A DNA stretch of 64,000 bases, taken from contig CP141146.1 in assembly GCA_035235625.1 (NCBI GenBank), positions 6,194,501-6,258,500 on the forward strand, in the 5' to 3' direction. Both the position numbers and the translations under genes were made by a program. The notes under the pieces are model-generated. The model was not told the origin of the DNA, did no database searches, and worked only from the letters and a program-made list of their open reading frames with translations. Shown one piece after another: positions 23,880 to 37,703 of this stretch (the first letter of the stretch is position 1; every line of letters begins with the position of its first letter). This DNA is from Saururus chinensis (Eukaryota; Streptophyta; Magnoliopsida; Piperales; Saururaceae).

Positions 23880-26800
23880 TTAGAGATTGAACCATATCGA
23901 TGGTCCAACATTAGCACCGTTAACAACATGTGTGCACTTGATCTTGGTGATCGAAGACTCTTGTTAAGTAGAGGATATAGTGGAGGATGTGAATGGGAGG
24001 TCCACTCTTCCCAAAACGATTTATAATGCTAATTTTTTGGAGTTCTTTCAAGTACAATTTATACAATTTACTTGTATATATGCTTGTAGATGAGCCCAGT
24101 AGTGCGGAGTGATCTGAAACTGAAGGTTTAAGCACGATAAAACGTGAAAGTTGGAAGGCATGGGTGCTCTAAGCCCTAAAGGTAGAGATGACGTTGGGTG
24201 GTAAGATAACTCATCAAGCCAATGTGGATATGTGTGACACCACAGAACCAGAGCTGGCCCGGAGATTATTACGTTTGGAAATCATGTTCACAGATTGACA
24301 TTATTAAGAAAAGAAATGCCATAATTAAGAAAACAAAAAGATGTCATAACAAAGGTATCATATTTGGGTGTGGGAAACACGGAGGGAGATTGATTGACAC
24401 ATGGTGCTAATTCAGCCTTGAGTGCTTGGCCTTGCCCACGGAGATAGCACGGGAAGAGCCAATAGCAGGAGTGATTTAAAGAGGAGTCAGGTGGGAGGGA
24501 AGCCTGTAGGCCAACCTGAGTCAGCTATCTTATTCTTTGACATTTCTCTCTTAGATATTCTGATATGACAAGGAAACTAGAAAAAGTTTCCACTAGTTGC
24601 CATCTACATCATCTCTTCCCTTTAAAGTTAGTTTTTAGGTACAATTTGATGAAAGATCTCCAGATACTGCCGTTGTTGAATGTGACTGATGGACATATGT
24701 AACACATAGTTCACTGAATCACTCTCCACTGCAGTTTGCTTAGCATATGTGGCATGGTTAATGCTCTAATACAACTATCATAGCAACCTGTTCTGGTAAC
24801 TGTAGTGGTAAACTCCTTGTTCTTGTCAAAAAGAAGGTAACTTGTCAATCTGGGTTGGATGTTGTAGGCTAAATCCGTGACTCTTTTAGTATGAGTGCTA
24901 AGTTTATGTACCTACAAAACCAGGATGATAATTCTATGTTTCACATTACTCTTCTTTTCTAGAGAAGAACAAGACAAAAGCCAAATTAGGTAGTGTGTAT
25001 AATTTGGGTATCCCTCCTTTCAACGACTCAAGAAAGCAAGTGTTATTCTATAAAGTAAAAGTTACTCGAAGAATAATAATGTTTTACTCTCTAATCATTT
25101 GGATTTACTATTTTCTGAAGTTACTGTTCTGGAAAAGCCTTGTCCCAAATCCCCTAAAAATGAAGAAAAATGGAAATGATATTAGGGTTTTTTTTAGTTA
25201 CATATAAAGTAAAAAAATCTAACACTAATTCTAAAAGTTTAAATTAGACCAAAATACCCTTTCTTCAAATCTAATTTTCAAAACCTACTATATCCTCCTT
25301 CCCCCTCCAAATGCCCGCAGGACTAGTCCTGGCTAAGCCTTGGCTAGGTCCTACGGTGGTGGTAGCCATAGAGAAAATATATTTTTTAATCCTTAAACCT
25401 AGTAGGGTTGTTTGAACCCTAAGGCTAAGGGGGCATCTTGTCCTCAGCCAGCATGACAATTGCTTGGGTGGTGACAGCCATGGTAGAGGTGGAGGGCAAA
25501 AGAAGAAGGGAAGAATGAAGAAGAGGTAAAAAAAAATAAGAGAAGTTCTGTCCAAAATAATGAAAATTTTTGACTTAAAGGGCATTCCAAAATGTCACTC
25601 TTAAGTATTAAAAAAAGTCAGTTCGACAGCAAATTTTTAATGATATTAAGAACAGGAAGTTCAGCAAATTAAATCAACTATAAGCCAGAAGGTGTGCTTA
25701 ATACATAGCAAGTCTTTTCCTTATGCTTCTTTAGCTTTTGGGAAAATCTGTTACTTAATATGGTATCGCAACCAAGTTCCAGTTTAACTACTTCTCCTGC
25801 ATACTTTTGTATGAGAAATATAATACTACTTAACCACCTCTCCTAAGAGCTTAAGTTGTTAAGAAAAAATTAATTAAATATATAAGACACACTAGAACGG
25901 CACTCACGTGGAGAAAAGCTCTCTTCAGGGAGAGAATTTGACATCTTAACAAATACATTTCATTCTAATAGTAATATCCTAGCTAAATAAACTAGAAAAA
26001 TTCTAGTGCCAAAAAAAGGCAATAGTAACACTGACACTTCAAGGTTGCATAGGTGGGAGCCGACCAATTTTTGGTTGGCCCCTTTTAAGGGACATTCAGG
26101 ATTTAGAGGGACCTAACACCGGTGATCAAATGCCTCTTCTACATAAGAAAATGATATTTTTACATCAAAAGTACACATCCAAAACTCACACATGAGTTTT
26201 GATTGGTCTAGATAAGTAAGTCCATATGACCTTTCTATAGGGCCCACTTGTGAAGTTCAATCAAAACACTGTGTAAATTTTTGTGGGTATTTTTGTTGTG
26301 GGAATATTACTATCCTTCTACATAAGTACTCATAATAAAATACTCACATCGCATATCAATTGTCTCATTTAAATAACAAGCTTAATCCTACATTAATCAT
26401 GCCATTTCCCATTATCTACCAACTTTATCACATCTCCCATTCGCTTACCAAGGGGAATCTAAGACTCAACATTATGAAAAAAAATTATCCTTCCGTGCCA
26501 TGAAATGATGTTAATTAAGGTTTTTTCCTTTTGGAATATGTGCATTTTTTCCTTTATAAAACTTACATTTTCCACGAATGGGGTATCAAAATGGGACGGA
26601 GGTACGTCTGAATTCACGAGACCACACATCATAAAATTTTGACGCAGAAACTGCTGTGAATTTATATTCAGTTTCTGTATACTCTGTACCCGGGTTTAAG
26701 GCTTTCCTTGAACGGAAAACCACATTTCAAGAGAACCAGGGATAATGCTGAAGACAGAGGACCGCCAACATACACATCATTTTAATCTGTGCCCTTGATA

Positions 26801-27796
26801 TGCAACAAGACGCCAGCTACAAACACGCAATGAACAAAGAGAAAGGCCATTGTTTGAAGCCCACACCTCTACAGTAGACTCACGCATGGCTCGTGTTGAA
26901 GAGTGTTTATCTGATGCCTCCTAACAATTACTTGTACTCACCCAAATATTCGCGGCTTTACACAAAATATACATCACAGCCCCGGCAATATGAAACTTAC
27001 AACAAAATGGGTGACATTCATTTACATAACACTTGCAGACAGAACTAAAACCAAAACTGACATTTCAGACAATAACCCTGTACAGAATATCAGTTAAAGG
27101 GGAGCTAATAGATAGAAGAAAAAGAACAGAAAGCAACAAGATTTCTGTTCGCATTTGACCACCACTGAGGTAGCTGGAACTGGTAGTAAATTCTCCACTT
27201 CGACCCAAGCTCATAAAATTCTTCATAGACAATACAAAGAAAGGTACTTCCAGCATGCTCCAAGAAAGGCTCACTGCTTGTTTTCTTTTGCCCTGTAGAA
27301 ATGCTTTTCCATTAGTGATAAGTGACATAATGAAGATCAATTGTAAAAATATTTAGGAAGCACAGATGCTGCATTCACCACAAGTCAACACAGCAGTAAT
27401 TCTGAGAAAAGTTCCTTTGCATAATTAGCATATTTGTCATAGCTAACCTTCCAACAAAACGCTTTGCATACAGTAGATGTTGAAAGCTTCAGAAGCATGG
27501 GCAAGCTAAGGACCTAGGGACATTTTCAGATATTTTTGAAATTTTCATTAGAGTGCTGATTGTATATGGAAAACATGCTTGAAAGATAAGAAGCCATGAG
27601 AAGCAATCTTAAACAATCTTTTTTTTTTAATTAGAACAAACAAGTTATAGCCGCCACAAATTAATCCAATTGTTCCATCCGAGTTACCCACATATATTGT
27701 TCTTCCTAGCATAAGCCATTTAACACCAAAATTTTGCACACTGCAGTAAACATTTGACCATAGAAAAACCAAGACCAAATAAAACATATTGTCTTC
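23880..27796. other. Intergenic stretch and RVE 3' flank
   Basis: No recognised gene. Part of 27000-27796 may be the RVE 3' UTR. The minus strand has an acceptor-like TTTCTACAG near 27305 followed by a 60-80-codon open frame without known motifs. Short frames elsewhere are composition noise. Confidence 0.4.
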
Positions 27797-30700
27797 TTAC
27801 GTGGATGGAGTATTATTAGAGTCATCAGCTTGAAGAGCTTCGCTTGCTTTGCCAGATTTAACTTCTCCACAGCCAACATCGTATGATGAGAGCAATCTTC
27901 TCTGTACCCAACAAAAAACAAAAAGGGTTAGCTATCTATTTAATGACTGCTAGCCAACCTAAATGGATCAAGAAAATAAGATAATAATAAATTGTCAAGT
28001 ATGAGATCCCAGCAAAATGATTTATCAAATGTGCTGCAGATTGCTTAAAATATACTCAGCAATTTCAGGCCTCCCAAATTTAAACGTTTAATTGATTTTC
28101 TTATGCCCAAGTCGACCATAGAGCCCACTTATTGTAATTGGCCATTGACATCTGCAATTATCCTCTCGTCATTTTATATGCAACCTGATATTCAAAACAG
28201 TCAAAAGAAAGTGGCGATATACAAAATACAGAGAAGACGGAGAATCTTATACTCAAATCAATGATCTTAGCAAGCACGATCAGCCTGGCGCAAAATACAA
28301 ATACAACTCCAGCTATATGCCAATATGAACAATCAAACTTCCTAGTGGGCTAACCTTACCAATCCCGTTGGGCTCCTTGCACTTACATGTGGATCATAGT
28401 GAACATGAGGTGAAGCACACTGATGATCACTAAAATAATGCATATATAGCAATGTAAACACAATTTCCCACTAGTCTACAACATGTAAATAGACTCTACT
28501 TAAAATATTAGTTGATTAGAGCCTTCATTCAATCAAATGCATGAATCCCAGAAAACTAGAGTAGAGCTCATGCTCAATCCCCTTTTTGCTCGAATGCAGC
28601 TAAAACTCAAGACTTGGGCCTAAATCCACCCAGATTCAGCCAGGCTCGTCAGCAATTCTGCTTACTACCTACCTCTATGACTTATTGATATTCTTCTATA
28701 CTCCTTTCTTTCAAATCACCTTTTTAGCTAGAACAGACTCGCTTAATAAGACCAAGTCCCAAGACCAGCTGGTCTGTATCAATTTGTTGTTTTCCGCTTT
28801 GACTAGAGTTGACCAGAGCTTGACTTATTGCAGAGAGTTCTCCGGAAGCTCATCAGGTTAAAAATTTATGGGATGAATAATGGCAGCTGGTTTAAAATTT
28901 GAAACCACGTTTGTTCTCAAATATATAATTAGAATTTTTGCACAGAAACTTTCTAAAATACATGCTGTAGAAAATTTGTATTTATGGAAAGTATTTGAGA
29001 AAGTGAATTTATTCTAAATGTTTAAATGAATACCTTTCTTTCAAATTTAAAAAAAATGATGGCATGTGTTTGATATATCCAGATCTCTTATGCATATAAG
29101 ACGGAAATTTTGAACTGACTTGTAGTACCAAATAGGCCATGTAAACATAAAAACCTTGCAATACTGGTTTATAACTAGTAAAGTAAAGAATGTAAAAAAA
29201 TGTGGTAGGAAGGGGCTGCAATTGAAACAAGCATTCAACTTACATGATCTTCAAAGTCAGGACTAGACAAATTGACTGATAAGTTTCTCATCAACAATAA
29301 CACCTGCCACAGACACCAAACAGATTCTCATTTGCTAAGTAATTCAAACAAAAAAATGTCAATAAATTTAAAATAAGACATACCAATCATGGAGAAAATG
29401 CTAACACTAAAGCATGTATCTGAATCCCTAAGAAGGCCACTGGAATTTTTAGGGAGAATGAAATAAGCTAGAACCTCCTTTTAGTTTTTGTAGAGAACAA
29501 ATTAACAAAGGCAGGATGCACGTAAAAGGGCTGCCACTAAAAGGACTCCAGTTACATGTACTAATGCATTTTTCATAGGAGAGCTATCCTCCAGCATAAC
29601 ATGGAGATATAAGAAAGATTAAGTATTCCTTTGTCAGAAAGTTGTGAAAGGCCACATGGCATAAAACTTTGCAGCATTTCTTACATGGATCCACACTAAC
29701 ATTTTCAGTATATCAATGTCAAATGGTGAATAGGCAGCAATCTGTCAACGCTGCCAATGACTTCTGCCAGCTTTTGTTTGACAATTGGGTGCCAGCATAG
29801 AAGGCTGGTCTTCGGCCTGCACCTTCTCATCTACTTTTTCCACAGGCAGTTCTTCCACAATTTCAACCTGCATTGGTACGGGCACCAACAGGGGTAGAGG
29901 TGGTCTTGCAGTGGATCTTTCAAGCATCCAGTGCACCTCGAGCTCCATCCACATCCACTCGTGTTCTTCATCTCGTTTCTTCTATTCGGCACACATTGCT
30001 TTACCTCACCGCTTCCATCCAGCGTGCATCTCTTAGTTTTCTCGCTGCCATTCATTTGCTCGTTGCTTTGATTCCTCTGCTTCTTTCTTTAGCTGATCCA
30101 TTGTTCTAGCAGTTTTTCTTGAATATGAGCCAAAGTATGAGGATCCATGTACATCTTTCCCGCAATACCTAACCCTCAGCAGCTAGGGAGTATGGAAAGG
30201 GGCATGGAATTCAAAACCAGCTCTGTATCGATATTGTAACCCATAGGGATTACAAGCGAATTGATGTAGGCATTTAGGAGAAAGTTGTACTACTATTTCT
30301 AACTTTAGATTAATTCTCCACTTTCTTTGGCATAAACCATTACATTAATTTATAGGAAGAAACAAAAACGAAACCTAGACTAATTAGGAATTCTAATTAA
30401 AGAAAATTACTTAATCAAATCGTAATAAAACTATGAAATAAAGTCCTAATCTACTAATTGAAGAAAGGCAATTGATGGATGATTGGGCCCCCTAATGAGG
30501 GTCCTGAGGGTTATATCACATTAAGAAAAATGGTGTAGGCCCTTAAGCCCAGTCCTCTATTGCATCCTCCACCTGGATGATCTTACATGGCCGGATATGG
30601 CAGGCCTTCCTACAGTGGAAGGCCGGATAAGACTGTTGAAGGAGTATTTGCTCTTGCGCTTATGTATTTGTTTAAGTCATTAGTCATTAGTGTGCAATCT

Positions 30701-33700
30701 TATTTTCTCATCGGTCAGCCCTTCGCATGAGGGCATTATAGTATTTTCTTGTAATTGGCACCCTAGGCCTATTAGAGGCTGGTTGAATAGGACTAGGTCA
30801 TCTTCTCTTTAATTGTGCAATAAAGGGAGTTCTTCCCCTTTCTCTCAAACCCTAGTTCCCTTAATTCTATCAAAGACATGTAATTAATATGGAAGAGGAC
30901 ACAATACTCAGCAGAGGACCCATAGCATGTCTATCTTCAATTTAAACTAACTACCTAAAGATGGCAAAACCGCTCTCTTTCCACTTTGTATTTGGTCTTC
31001 TATGGAAGGAAAATTATTTTTATTCAACATAAGTAATATTTTCCCATTACTATTAAGGTAAATAAATGATATAAGACGTACAGTTTCAACATCAACCGGA
31101 TCCAGCTCTTTCAGTTTCTGCAGATGACCACTCGCATTTGGATCAAAGACACTGCCAATGAAGCTGTATACTTGCGAAAAATCTGGCATAACTATAAAGG
31201 GAAAAATAAGAATGAAAAAATTAGTTTCAGTAGCTATTGTTACATAAAAATATCAAAACAAATATTAGTTATGAATGATCTAAATGACATGAATGAAAGA
31301 AGTACATACTAAAAACGTAATTAATTAAACTTCATAGCTATGAAAACATGGTAAAATTGCAAAAACGAATTTCTGTGCAACTCGAAAGTCCCCCACCTTG
31401 AAGTGGCAGACCATGGTTCGCATGATCATTTATGTCACCATTTGGCCATGTCCCAGAAGGGCTTTCAGTACTACTGCAGCAAACAGCAGGTCCAGGGAGT
31501 CCACCATCATCTGGAGAAGAGAATTAGTTAACACTAGGTTTTCCTATGAATTAACAAGCCAACTAGAAAGACCACGACAGGCAAGTTGATTAAGATATAA
31601 CCTTTTGTATGTGATACAACAGCTGGCAGGACCGAGCTGTGGGCCCAAGAAGGCACAGCAGCACTTGTGACAGAGTTTCTAAGCAGTGAAGATGAATCTG
31701 TTCTAAGACCAACTGCAGGTTCAGCCAAACAGGATGAGGACTGGAATGCAATTGTTGTTTGTGACGGAACTGGAGCTGCAAACATTTCCACACATCAACA
31801 CCATTACGAAGATTCCAGGTAGAATACCACTTGTTCCAGGCACAAATTATAGTGAAGATATTCTGGGCAGCTTGGCACTCTACCAAGGGCCACATTTCAA
31901 CCAAGCAGATGCTTCACATTTTCAAATCATGTAAACTAACCTCATCTTCTGTTACCTCCCCTATAAACTACATATGTTATTCTCCAACCATTGAAAAGAA
32001 AAAGTGAATGACATCCTTTTTAAGACAATAAAAGGCCCCATAAAGGAGCTAACTTTTTTCTCCACACTTGACTAAACAAATTTAGGTTAAGTTTTTTAAC
32101 CCTTTTCCAAAAAAAAGCATAGTTATTCTATAAACATACTCAATCCAATTGGAATTTCCCTTGCACCAGGCTCAGCAATAAACACTGTCTCCTTTCAGAA
32201 TCACCTCTCGATCATGGGTCAATCAGTGATATAATTATGTGTGTCTCTCAGTAATTTTAGCAACACTACTAGAAGCATCAATGAAAAACACTGTTGAGGG
32301 GTAATTGCTAAATATATGGTTTCAGAGGGAGGTAACTGAACTGTTTAAACTTGTCAGGACTTAAGACAGGAAAGTGTTAGTCATAATAAACGACCCTACG
32401 TTTTTTATTAATAATAGCAAATTTATACCAATTTTGGAGGCCTTCTGTGGGTAAGGATGGGCTGCTTTGCGCTTTGGCCGTGGAGGTGGTAGGTGCTCAT
32501 TAGCCCCACTCTTCTGCACCTTCAAAAAATATTTTTGTGCATGGCTCCTGATCTGAAAAAATGAGCTATTTAACTACAAGAAATAAAAGATTCATATCAC
32601 ACAAATAGTTGTAAAACGATGCTGACGGCCTGACACTATAGCAAGAGCTTATTGTATACAATAAAACCACAAGTTCGTGGAAAGTGCTAGCAATATACAA
32701 CATAGCCATTACAGCTCTTTTATGAGGAAAAAAATAGGACACAGATCAATTAATGGTTGTTGAGCTTTCAATAACAAAGTCAACATTATTAAACTCTTAT
32801 CTTAATAAAGCTCTAACAAAGATTTATCTTCTTACAATGTCTATTATAACAAGAAATGTCAAGATCCCATGCTCAACTAAAATTTATCATTAGATAGCAA
32901 TCTGATATATGCTAACTTCAGCATAGGTATGTAGAAGGTGCTCAACTTCATTTATGACAATTACATGATTTATGACACCTGCTTGTTAACTCCAGCACGT
33001 CCATGCGCATGGTGAGATAGCAAGCTATACTCCACTTTCCCTCTCTCAATGTTGTTCAGTTTCCTATTGCTTTCATTTTAATCTAGAATAGAAAATCGGT
33101 ATTTTAGGTCAGAAACAATGAAAAACTCAAAATAGGAAAACAAGCTCTATGTGATCATCATAGTTAGTCATATCCATAGTTTCTCAGAGTTGATCATCAA
33201 TCGTGATTCGTGATCATGGAGAATCTTGCTTCGTCCAAATGTATTGCTCTAGTTTTTTAATATAGCTTCTAATATCATCCCTTATGAGATTTAAGTGAAT
33301 TTCGAGGGATGGACATCTCAAATACACGATAACGAAAACATCCCATAAAATATCTGAAACATGCATATCTACAAATGACGTCATTGAGTAAATTAGAATT
33401 GCATGATATAATGACAATGCTCACCGCAAGTCCAAATGTATAGGCAAATTTATATTACCTGAATCACAGTCTTTGAGCCAACAAATGCTTCAATTTTCTT
33501 CCAGTCACGATCAAAGCTGAAATCAATCATAAAAATTAACTCATGCATAAACATCAGGCAGAACACTCAGAAACAAACTTATCCAGACCATCGAGTACAT
33601 TATAAGCATCACCGTGGATCACTATTCTTATATCAAATAACTAGTTAGGATACATAAATGACTCTATATAACAGGTATGGTGAAAAGTATGGGTACAATA

Positions 33701-34830
33701 AGTCCTAATCTTGCATAGACAGCATAGTAAACATTAACAGATCAAATTTTCAAGAATAATCCTCACACCTTCCCCACTTAAAAATATTATGCAAGAATCC
33801 GTAAATTTACTTTAATGAAATTTTCGAAGCTAATTTCACAAATATTCCCCGACACAATTACTAATGGCTTCTTAAAAGTTAATGTCTAATGAACACCTAA
33901 ATGGTGAAAAAACAAAGCACACCTTACCAGTGTTCAGCTTAATACACTCACTGAATCAAGCCTAGTACCAACTAGGACGTAGGTGCATCATTTAATAAGT
34001 TAGAAGACACGATTTGTACTTATGGGAGGACATGTCAGTTAAATAAATATGCTTACGCTAAGATTTGAAGCCAAAATATCTTAGACTGCCTGTGCTCTGA
34101 TATCATGTTAGATAATTGTTGTTTTCTAATAGCCTAAATTACTAGGAAACGGATTATCGTATAGTTATTTCGTATTTCAACATATGTGACACAACTGAGA
34201 AGAGACTCCACACCAGAAACAGATCAAATTGTCCGAGTATAACCGCACAAGTAGAATTAGTCAGAGTCACACCATGAAACCCACAAAAGGGAATCAACCA
34301 CACACAGGAGAAAACTCCAAAGCAGCTAGCTTTCAACCAACCACTCAATCTTCCTCTCACTAAGACTTTATCCACCACCCAACATAGCCCACTATTAACA
34401 CACTAGAGAAGCCAACCACAAGTAACAAGCTTCCGAATCAATAAACCCAATTCAACCACAACACCACGCTCAATTCCCAGGAAAAAGAGAAGCACAAATG
34501 GAAGAGATGGGCAAATTTCCAAAACGCCCAGATTAAGAAATCGAAAAAATCACAAGCCAGACAGGCAAATCACTAAAAGGACTAACGGGAAGGGGGGGCG
34601 GTTTGAGCTCACAGTTGGAGGGCTTCGAAGAACTTGTCGTGCTCCTGCTCAGTCCAGCTCTCCCTGGACTTGGTGATGGTGTAAGGCTTCCGAATCTTCT
34701 TGGACGGGTCATCCGAGAGAGAAGTGGTGGAGACGGAGCCGAGGCCGGGCAGGGCCATCTCGAAGCCGGGCCGCGCCGGGCTGTGGTCCAAGACGAAGAA
34801 ATTCTCCGGGTGATGGTTGGCAGCCACCAT
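27797..34830 (-). CDS. RVE: REVEILLE-type (CCA1/LHY-like) single-MYB SHAQKYF transcription factor, eight exons
   Basis: Exons, in coding order: 34830-34613, 33516-33459, 32552-32429, 31775-31602, 31510-31397, 31191-31082, 29303-29244 and 27901-27797. All are GT-AG, and the product is 320 residues. The MYB domain starts at about residue 46 ([20 protein letters not shown]) and includes [18 protein letters not shown] (75-92) and [13 protein letters not shown] with SHAQKYF at 95-101. The basic/Pro block [17 protein letters not shown] follows. Further on are the conserved [16 protein letters not shown] and [24 protein letters not shown] blocks, which place it in the RVE8/RVE6/RVE4 (LCL) clade. Members bind the evening element and activate evening-phased clock genes in the nucleus. 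The 1.8-kb intron 6 carries a gypsy LTR-gag fragment. A 3' UTR intron is possible, with an acceptor-like TTTCTACAG near 27305. No disabling change is seen. Confidence 0.93.
29720..30518 (-). mobile_element. Truncated Ty3/gypsy fragment (LTR plus gag start) in RVE intron 6
   Basis: An LTR is read at 30518-30235 on the minus strand, beginning TGATATAACCCTC and ending GGGTTACA. A tRNA-Met-like primer site (CGATACAGAGCTGG) follows directly. Gag-like sequence with stops and shifts runs to about 29720 ([18 protein letters not shown] near 30150-30100). No pol and no second LTR are seen. It has the same orientation as the host gene. Confidence 0.7.
30530..30900 (+). repeat. Possible further LTR-like sequence in RVE intron 6
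   Basis: The adjacent 370 bp (GGCCGGATATGGCAGGCC near 30589, AATAAAGGGAG near 30820, CT-rich CCCTTTCTCTCAAACCC near 30837) looks like a plant LTR R/U5 region in plus orientation. No coding sequence or matching copy is seen in this window. Confidence 0.3.
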
Positions 34831-36710
34831 ATGCCGCCCACTGCTCTGCTCCCCTCTCTTCTCTCTCTCCGCTTTCTCTCTCTTCTGTCTTCTCCGATTT
34901 TCGGTCCTGTGGCTGCAAAATCAGTCCAAGCTTTTTTTTGTTTTTTGTTTTTTAAATCAGTCTAAACTCCAACGTTACCTAAAAAATTTATTTATCAAAA
35001 AAAAATTTCTTGATAGCTAAAGTTTTACGAAAAAAATCTTATTTCCAAAAAAAAAAAATTAGTTAATATGCCAAAAAAATTAGGTAGGTATCCCTGATAC
35101 GTAAAAAAAAAAAAAGATAAAATATTAATTAAAAAAATTTAATAATATATTAATGTTTCATTTGTCTCTCGTCTCGTTGTGATAATCGCAATCTCAGTTA
35201 TATCATCACAATTTTAACAATCTTGCATAGATCTTAACGAGATCTCGTGGAGACATTATAAAATTATGTTTACACAATCTCTGAGTTTCAACAAACGCCC
35301 CAAGACATCATCGGAGAACCATGGATCAGAGCCAAGTGACCACGTCTTACATAGGGCTATGGATATAACAGCCTCAATGTGGCATGGTCAAGGAGTTAGA
35401 AGAGTTTTGTATACATGTTAGTATGGATTATCACCAGTGATATAAATGTATTAATATTAATATGTGCTAGCATGTATATAATTAATTTCGTAGATAAACA
35501 GCTCTCATGTTTACGCTCATCTCATTGTCATAAGAGGGCAAAAAAAAAATCTTTCCATGGAGTTATGGTCACGAAGCCCATCCAGCTAGATCCATCCTTG
35601 AAAGGAGGAAGAAATGGTAAACCACAGTTGCCTATGGCTAAAACGTCTTTCAGTTCTACTCTATAACTGAATAAATACTATATACTTCAGTTCCACTAGT
35701 CTCCTCAAAGTCCCTAACCAGCACCATGTGTGGAGCAGGAAAGTAGGCCGGTGGCACATTTTTTCATGTTCCTTTTTTAATGTGAGCCGAGCATAAAGAA
35801 GAAAACGCGTAAGTATTGTCAGAGTAGAACATAAAAAATACTTCCTAAAGACAAATGATAGAGTTCCCTTTCACGCAACAGAGATGGTGTGCTCTTTTAC
35901 ACCTCCTTAAAGGGAAGAAAGTGCAGCAACTTAGAGATTGGCCTACTTTGATTATTCCGTTGAGAAGGGGACAAGGGAACAAGTGATGCTTAGAGATTAG
36001 GATTAGTGTTGAGGATTACTAAGTTGTTATGGAGACTAGTGGCAGCTAAGCCTAAGCTTCTTGAGGGGTTGGCTGTGGTGGGAAGAGCTTGGACTATGGT
36101 GGTTTAGGTAGAGTACCTGCCTAGTTTTTGGACTTTATAAAAAGACAGGCTGGTTGGACTTTATAAAAAGACAGGCTGGTTGTTCTCAATAGTCATCACT
36201 TCCTTTGGTGTTGCTACATTGAAATTCTTGCCCATGATGTATGGTTGAGCATATGATATATTTCGTTGGCCATATATAAGGATTGCGTGTGATGTATGTG
36301 TGTTGTATTTATGTAAGGGAATTGGATAAGATACAAACCTTGAGAGACGGGTTACTTTGTCCCTTCTAATCAGGTCCTAGTGACTCTCATTCTCATTAAC
36401 AAAAGAATATGGTCAACAATAGGATTATAGTATTTGATTTGCTCTTTTAATCAGGTCCTAAAAACTCATACACTCCTCTTTAACTAAAAAATATATGATT
36501 AAGAAGATAAAAATAGTCTTTGCTTCATGCCTTCTAGTTGGGTCCTTAAAGACTCCCTCTTTAACAAAATAAACCTATGATCATGGCATAATGTTTGATT
36601 TGTCCTTTCTAGTCGGGTCATAAAGAGTCAAGAAAATACTTTTAAATAAATTAGGAGAAAGTGTGTATGTGTATATGTGTAGAGCCTTAAAAAAATATTC
36701 TCACTATTGA
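34831..36710. other. RVE promoter side and spacer
   Basis: A CT-rich tract at 34850-34895 probably lies in the RVE 5' UTR, as CT/GA-rich leaders are common in plants. The rest is AT-rich with runs of A and the 26-bp duplication at 36128. No other gene is seen. Confidence 0.45.
36128..36179. repeat. Perfect 26-bp tandem duplication
   Basis: The unit runs from TTGGACTTTATAAAAAG to GACAGGCTGG and is repeated twice without difference, at 36128-36153 and 36154-36179. Confidence 0.95.
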
Positions 36711-36868
36711 CAAAAAAGTTTGTTCTATATTAATAACTTTATTTTATTTAATTTAAGTAATTATATACTTAAAAAATAATATTATAAACTTATTTTTAAT
36801 TCTCGTAGATGTAAGATTTAATATTTAATAAAAAATTATTATTTTTAAAATATAACTATTAATATCGG
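36711..36868. mobile_element. Stowaway-like MITE fragment
   Basis: It contains TTCTATATTAATAACTTTATTTT and TAATAAAAAATTATTATTTT as in related copies. The left CTCCC end is replaced by AAAAAAGTTTG. Confidence 0.45.
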
Positions 36869-37486
36869 GGAATATTTCTGATGACACATTATCTATGTAT
36901 CAGAAATACACTCGGATGGTGGAGAACATGAAGCACCACCTTATCATTGGGCCCCCTCAGGAGTAGGAGACCAAAAGGAAATTCTTAACCGGGGGCCCAA
37001 AATCTAAAGCCCATTTTGATGTCTAAATGAAACCTGAAGGGTCAACATGCGTGGCTATTTCAAAGGAGACCAAATGGGCTGTAATTTTGGTGGACCCTTA
37101 TTTTGGCACCCTCGTTCTCATCCTCCTCGACCCATTTTCCTTGGCTCCTTTGGATATGGTCACCCGTGGCGGGATTGGCACCAGTTTGAAGTTTTATGAA
37201 AGTTTTGATTCGCTGTAGTTGCGGGAAGACCTTCTGCAGCAGGCTTCATCATGTTGTCCAACAAAGCCCCGTTCTGGTACTGATAAGATCAACATGCTCA
37301 GGCTGGCCAAAGCCGTTTAGTTTGCTGGCTAAGGCCTCACTAAAAATAAGGCTTCATATTCATGTAAATTTAGAGTAGACGTGTATAAGATCATATTAAA
37401 AACTTGTTTATATCCCTTTTTAAAGAAAAATTAACTTATTTATATGATAAGAATTGTTTGGGAAATGTTATTATATTAATTTTATA

Positions 37487-37703
37487 TACTCCCTTCTTGT
37501 AATATTAATAGTTATAATTAAAGAAATAGTAATTTTTATTGAATAATGATTGATGAAACCCACATCTAAGAGAAGAGAAGGAAAAATAAGCTTATGATAC
37601 TCTTTTTTAAGTACTCGACTACTTAAATTTAACAAAATAGTGCTATCAATATGGAATAAATTTTTTTGTCAAATAGAGCTATTAATGTGGCCTGGAGGGA
37701 GTA
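37487..37703. mobile_element. Stowaway-like MITE, best preserved copy
   Basis: TACTCCCTTCTTG at the left and CCTGGAGGGAGTA at the right, with TA at both edges. 217 bp. Confidence 0.75.

Noticed and set aside
34603..34965. 120-codon plus-strand frame
   Set aside because: Antisense of RVE exon 1, whose minus-strand reading gives a perfect MYB N-terminus and splice site.
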